Below, in pieces: positions 6,966-9,073 of a stretch of DNA of 9,073 nucleotides. The first letter of the stretch is position 1, and each line of letters starts with the position of its first letter. Under the pieces are notes generated by a model. That model ran no database searches. It was given only the letters and a program-made list of their open reading frames with translations, and was not told the DNA's origin. Source of the stretch: Anaerolineales bacterium (GTDB taxonomy: Bacteria; Chloroflexota; Anaerolineae; Anaerolineales; E44-bin32); the NCBI GenBank assembly GCA_030673085.1, contig DAOVFE010000051.1, forward strand, positions 1 to 9,073, written 5' to 3'. Made by a program: the position numbers and the translations under genes.

Positions 6966-7676
6966 TTACCCTTGTCCTTCAAGTTGCTCAAGGTCGAGGC
7001 CACCTTCCTGTAAATCTGTAGCCAGCACCTCGCTGGTAAGCGGGTCAATATAGATACGCATATACGCTCCGCGAAGCCGGTAAAAGGTTACAACCCAAAC
7101 GACTTTTCCCATTGGCAGACCAGTTCTACTTGAAGCAGATCCGGATGCATGCATGAGGTGCAGAAGTACAGTATCCACCTCCGGATGTTCTTTCAGGAAA
7201 GTTCTGCCCCCATTCTCATAGGCGATCCGAGCTGCATCCAGGCTGTCAAGTTCCCATTCATCATGACTAATGCCAGGATTGGCCTTCAACCTGCCGGAGG
7301 CATCTACTTCCTCGGGTTCCACGTGAAAGCCCTCATCACTTTCCTCGATATAGAATAGAAACCCTACTTCCGGGTGAGATTCTGAATCGAAAGAGAAGGA
7401 ACCTATCACCCTTGAGTGATGAATATAAACATCTGCATCAACCATATACGCATCCGTACGCCACTTCCGGGCTTCGGCCAAGGCCTGGGGATAGAATTCC
7501 TTTATGGATGGGATCTTCGGTTCCATGATTTCCTCTTGAGCGGGAGGCGCAATATGACAACCCATCACATAGGCTGTCAGGGCGATCGCAGCAATGAGAA
7601 TGGCCGCGCCGATGCGAAGGATCGCCAATTGCTTTTCTTCCTTCGCTTTTTCCTTTGTGTATTTGAAGTAGTGCAT
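6966..7676 (-). CDS. Membrane-anchored 236-aa protein with PepSY-like C-terminus
   Basis: Function unknown. After a basic, helical N-terminus (residues 1-16, lysine-rich) there is one hydrophobic span (~18-39) ending in V-M-G-C (37-40). That could be a signal anchor or an imperfect lipobox with Cys40 lipidated. The remaining ~195 residues are then outside the cytoplasm. They are acidic and predicted mixed alpha/beta. Residues 192-221 (VVWVVTFYR...MRIYIDPLTSEVLATD) match the beta-hairpin pattern of PepSY-type domains, where a strand is followed by DP.TGEV-like turns. The ATG at 7676 is preceded by AGAGG about 11 nt upstream. It lies 36 bases after the acidic-protein gene on the same strand, so it is probably in the same operon as the WXG100-like gene and may act in that module's envelope function. 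No cysteine or histidine pattern suggests an enzyme. Confidence 0.8.
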   Translation of the reverse strand: MHYFKYTKEKAKEEKQLAILRIGAAILIAAIALTAYVMGCHIAPPAQEEIMEPKIPSIKEFYPQALAEARKWRTDAYMVDADVYIHHSRVIGSFSFDSESHPEVGFLFYIEESDEGFHVEPEEVDASGRLKANPGISHDEWELDSLDAARIAYENGGRTFLKEHPEVDTVLLHLMHASGSASSRTGLPMGKVVWVVTFYRLRGAYMRIYIDPLTSEVLATDLQEGGLDLEQLEGQG

Positions 7677-7712
7677 TTTTCCGACAACCTCTAAATCATC
7701 TAAGCAAAAGCG

Positions 7713-8060
7713 TCACTCGTAGCCAGGCGCGAGAAATGACTTCCAAAACTCCTCCCAGTATTCTCCGTCAAAAGCCTCATCGAAGTAGTCGGTCAGGATA
7801 TTGACCTTCTTGAACCTTTCTTGGTCCACACGAGTAATAGCTCTTTTATAATCTTGAGAATATTGTCGCGTGAGCTCCTCGAGATAAACAGGCTCGTAAT
7901 TAGGTATGTGCTCCGGGTCCATCCTAATATGCTTTAAGAATTCCTGGTTCTGTTCATCCGTCATATTCGCCACCATGGCAGCTCGTGCCGACCCGGGATA
8001 TTTACTGTTGTCGTTGATGAAATCCAGCGACAGGATATTGTTCTGCTTTTTCTCAGCCAT
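7713..8060 (-). CDS. Acidic 115-aa protein of unknown function, downstream of a WXG100-like gene
   Basis: I do not recognise this family. The protein is soluble and acidic, with no signal or membrane segment; it has a polar start (MAEKKQNNILSLDFINDNSKYPGSARAAM), a helix-rich middle (DEQNQEFLKHIRMDPEHIPNYEPVYLEELTRQYSQDYKRAI) and an aromatic-acidic end (LTDYFDEAFDGEYWEEFWKSFLAPGYE). I chose ATG 8060 because the paralog at 6636 keeps this ATG and the following 20 codons. A TTG at 8078 would give 121 residues and overlap the WXG100 stop, but if the WXG100 frame is restored that gene ends at 8082-8084 and leaves a 21-nt gap before ATG 8060. Neither start has a good ribosome site. Small acidic partners next to WXG100 genes are sometimes immunity proteins or secretion partners; here that is only a guess. 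The 236-residue gene follows after 36 bases. Confidence 0.75.
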   Translation of the reverse strand: MAEKKQNNILSLDFINDNSKYPGSARAAMVANMTDEQNQEFLKHIRMDPEHIPNYEPVYLEELTRQYSQDYKRAITRVDQERFKKVNILTDYFDEAFDGEYWEEFWKSFLAPGYE

Positions 8061-8074
8061 TTGAATGTAATCGA

Positions 8075-8371
8075 TCAAAAGCTATATGAGTCTACCGAAC
8101 GACGATTGTGTTTCCTAATCTGTTTCAAAAGCCGCGGCTCTTGATACCAGCTCCTCGCTGAGAGCGGCCCCCAATCTGCCTGGGCTCTCAGCCGCGCCTC
8201 GGCTTCCATACCCATGGCGCGGGCCTTAGGGCCGAACTGACCCTCGTAGCTTGGCGCATTTATCGTAACTTGGTATGCCTCGCTCCCTAAGGCGCGCAGG
8301 CGATCGGCGATGCCGCTCAATTGCTGAGCAGCCTGGCGCAGAATAGCCGGGTCAACGCGGATACGGGTCAT
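8075..8371 (-). CDS. WXG100-like (ESAT-6 family) protein with a frame change in its C-terminus
   Basis: WXG100 proteins are ~100-residue helical hairpins exported by, or fused to substrates of, ESX/type VII-like secretion. The first 66 residues fit: a first helix (IRVDPAILRQAAQQLSGIADRLRAL), a turn with Y-E-G (42-44) in place of W-x-G, and the start of a second helix (KARAMGMEAEARLRAQAD, 49-66). From residue 67 the 98-aa frame turns into WGPLSARSWYQEPRLLKQ..., unlike the family. In the -1 frame after the G5 tract (8168-8172 on the plus strand) the sequence reads AALSEELVSRAAAFETD, then TAG (8115-8117), then ETQSSFGRLI and TAG (8082-8084), which is the expected helix end. So the gene is probably frameshifted, or decoded by -1 slippage at T-TGG-GGG. 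ATG 8371 lacks a clear ribosome site. It is first in a minus-strand operon. Confidence 0.75.
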   Translation of the reverse strand: MTRIRVDPAILRQAAQQLSGIADRLRALGSEAYQVTINAPSYEGQFGPKARAMGMEAEARLRAQADWGPLSARSWYQEPRLLKQIRKHNRRSVDSYSF

Positions 8372-8544
8372 GCTTTAGTTCTTATGTGTTTTGCTGTCGA
8401 AGTAGCCATCTTGCGTGATTTACACCCCCCACTTGGAACAAGCCGACTACCCTACACTCTGCTCAGAATCCTTCCAGCCTAAATATGTAAAACTCGATCG
8501 GCAGAGGTAGGTTCTTGGTGAATATTTAACTCATTTCTTTCCTT

Positions 8545-8573
8545 ATAGTATATTGAAAATCAGAACTGGTCAA
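8545..8573 (-). promoter_or_regulatory. Candidate sigma-70-type promoter for the WXG100-like operon
   Basis: On the minus strand TTGACC (8568-8573) is followed after 17 bases by TACTAT (8545-8550), about 170 bases upstream of ATG 8371. The -35 match is 5 of 6 and the -10 match 4 of 6; an overlapping TATACT fits better but with a 15-base spacer. AT-rich sequence surrounds it. It is a pattern match only. Confidence 0.3.
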
Positions 8574-8729
8574 CCGGTCTTTAAAGGGATGTTGATAAAT
8601 ATATTTGCCGGTAAAGACTATGGCATGTAAGCCACCTCATTAGCAAATTGCTTATCTTTTTAAAAGCCTGCCTTAATGAGGGTTTTGAAAAGCATATTTG
8701 TCCATAAAAGAGGGTCCCTTTCGGCAAGT

Positions 8730-8891
8730 GAAGAAGGGGCTGTCCCAAAAGGCGGGTCGATAGAGAGCTGGCCCAATTGCACTGAGTAAATTAGTCGCGA
8801 AGTTGGGAGTTTATGCTTGATTATTACAGAATCTGGCTCATTGGTGGGGATGATAATCGCGATTTTCGACTTTTTAGATAGCCCCTTCTTC
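8730..8891. mobile_element. 162-bp miniature element with insertion-sequence-like terminal inverted repeats
   Basis: The ends 8730-8754 and 8867-8891 are inverted repeats of 25 bp with 4 mismatches by eye, the outer 12 (GAAGAAGGGGCT / AGCCCCTTCTTC) being perfect. The sequence GGGGCTGTCCCAAAAG resembles the ends of several DDE-transposase insertion sequences. The 112-bp interior has no transposase; a short frame near 8814-8880 (MLDYYRIWLIGGDDNRDFRLFR) could be a remnant of one. I see no clear target duplication. It is either a MITE or an internally deleted insertion sequence. Confidence 0.6.
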
Positions 8892-8894
8892 TAA

Positions 8895-8982
8895 GGAAAA
8901 AGCCATAATGGGGGCGGTAGTTCCCAAACCCGCACTTTCCACTCATCCCTACAGCAAGTTGTTGGGTTTCATGGCTTTTTCC
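8895..8982. repeat. 88-bp inverted-repeat structure adjoining the miniature element
   Basis: GGAAAAAGCCAT (8895-8906) and ATGGCTTTTTCC (8971-8982) are perfect 12-bp inverted repeats, with a nested AAACCC (8926-8931) / GGGTTT (8964-8969). It begins 3 bases after the previous element ends. It could be another miniature element or a stable hairpin at a transcript end, since the right arm carries a T5 run. Confidence 0.5.
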
Positions 8983-9073
8983 CATGATTTCTCTTTTTCA
9001 ACACTATCCTGAATGAGATTTGCATTTCAGAGCGATTAGCTAAGGCAATACCGAAGTTGGTAGACATAGAGAG

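Larger units (their letters stand above)
8372..9073. other. Gene-poor 702-base stretch with inverted repeats
   Basis: No convincing gene is seen on either strand. It contains a candidate promoter (8545-8573), an 8-bp inverted repeat CCTCATTA/TAATGAGG (8635-8642, 8674-8681), an insertion-sequence-like 162-bp element (8730-8891) and an 88-bp inverted-repeat structure (8895-8982). The last ~90 bases show nothing recognisable. Confidence 0.7.

Noticed and set aside
7149..7694. Plus-strand frames opposite the 236-aa gene (7149-7358 and 7416-7694)
   Set aside because: Antisense shadows of a minus-strand gene with a membrane anchor and PepSY-like domain; no ribosome site or domain of their own.
8547..8573. 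TTGACC with TATACT as the main promoter reading
   Set aside because: The spacer is only 15 bases; the overlapping TACTAT at 17 bases was used instead, both being weak.
8635..8681. 8-bp inverted repeat CCTCATTA/TAATGAGG as a terminator
   Set aside because: The arms are 31 bases apart and no T tract follows the right arm; kept only as a note.

Overview
The window looks like chromosomal DNA from a Chloroflexota (Anaerolineae-type) bacterium. This is inferred from the pairing of sugar-catabolic genes with small WXG100-like genes, the moderate base composition and the many short palindromic repeats. No rRNA or other taxonomic marker is present, so the lineage is a guess.

Region 1 (about 41-6053, + strand) is a carbohydrate-use operon. 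In order it holds: a large unclassified protein, probably an (alpha/alpha) toroid glycan-active enzyme flanked by beta domains; a small YesL/DUF624-type membrane protein; a GH13 alpha-glucosidase with all catalytic residues; and a GH130 enzyme (beta-mannoside phosphorylase family) whose ATG overlaps the GH13 stop codon. Together they suggest intracellular breakdown of imported oligosaccharides containing alpha-glucosyl and beta-mannosyl units. The transporter genes usual in such loci would lie upstream, outside the window.

Region 2 (about 6266-8371, - strand) is a small accessory module. A WXG100-like gene, an acidic 115-121 residue protein of unknown function and a 236-residue membrane-anchored protein with a PepSY-like C-terminus appear to form one operon read right to left. 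Just downstream lies a second, decayed tandem copy of the first two genes (6266-6888). Both WXG100 copies switch reading frame at the same G5 tract, and the lost frame still reads as a typical WXG100 C-terminal helix.

The most notable structure is a 200-bp hairpin-rich insertion (6383-6582) inside the decayed copy. The intact paralog (junction at 8000-8006) preserves the empty site, so the insertion boundaries can be read to the base: the 7-mer ATTTACT lies on both sides. A diverged relative sits at about 2329-2510 between two operon genes, and a fragment may lie just before the YesL-like start. This looks like a non-autonomous mobile palindromic repeat family.

Region 3 (8372-9073) has no convincing gene. 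It holds a possible promoter for the minus-strand operon, a 162-bp element with 25-bp imperfect terminal inverted repeats of insertion-sequence type, and a second long inverted repeat directly after it.
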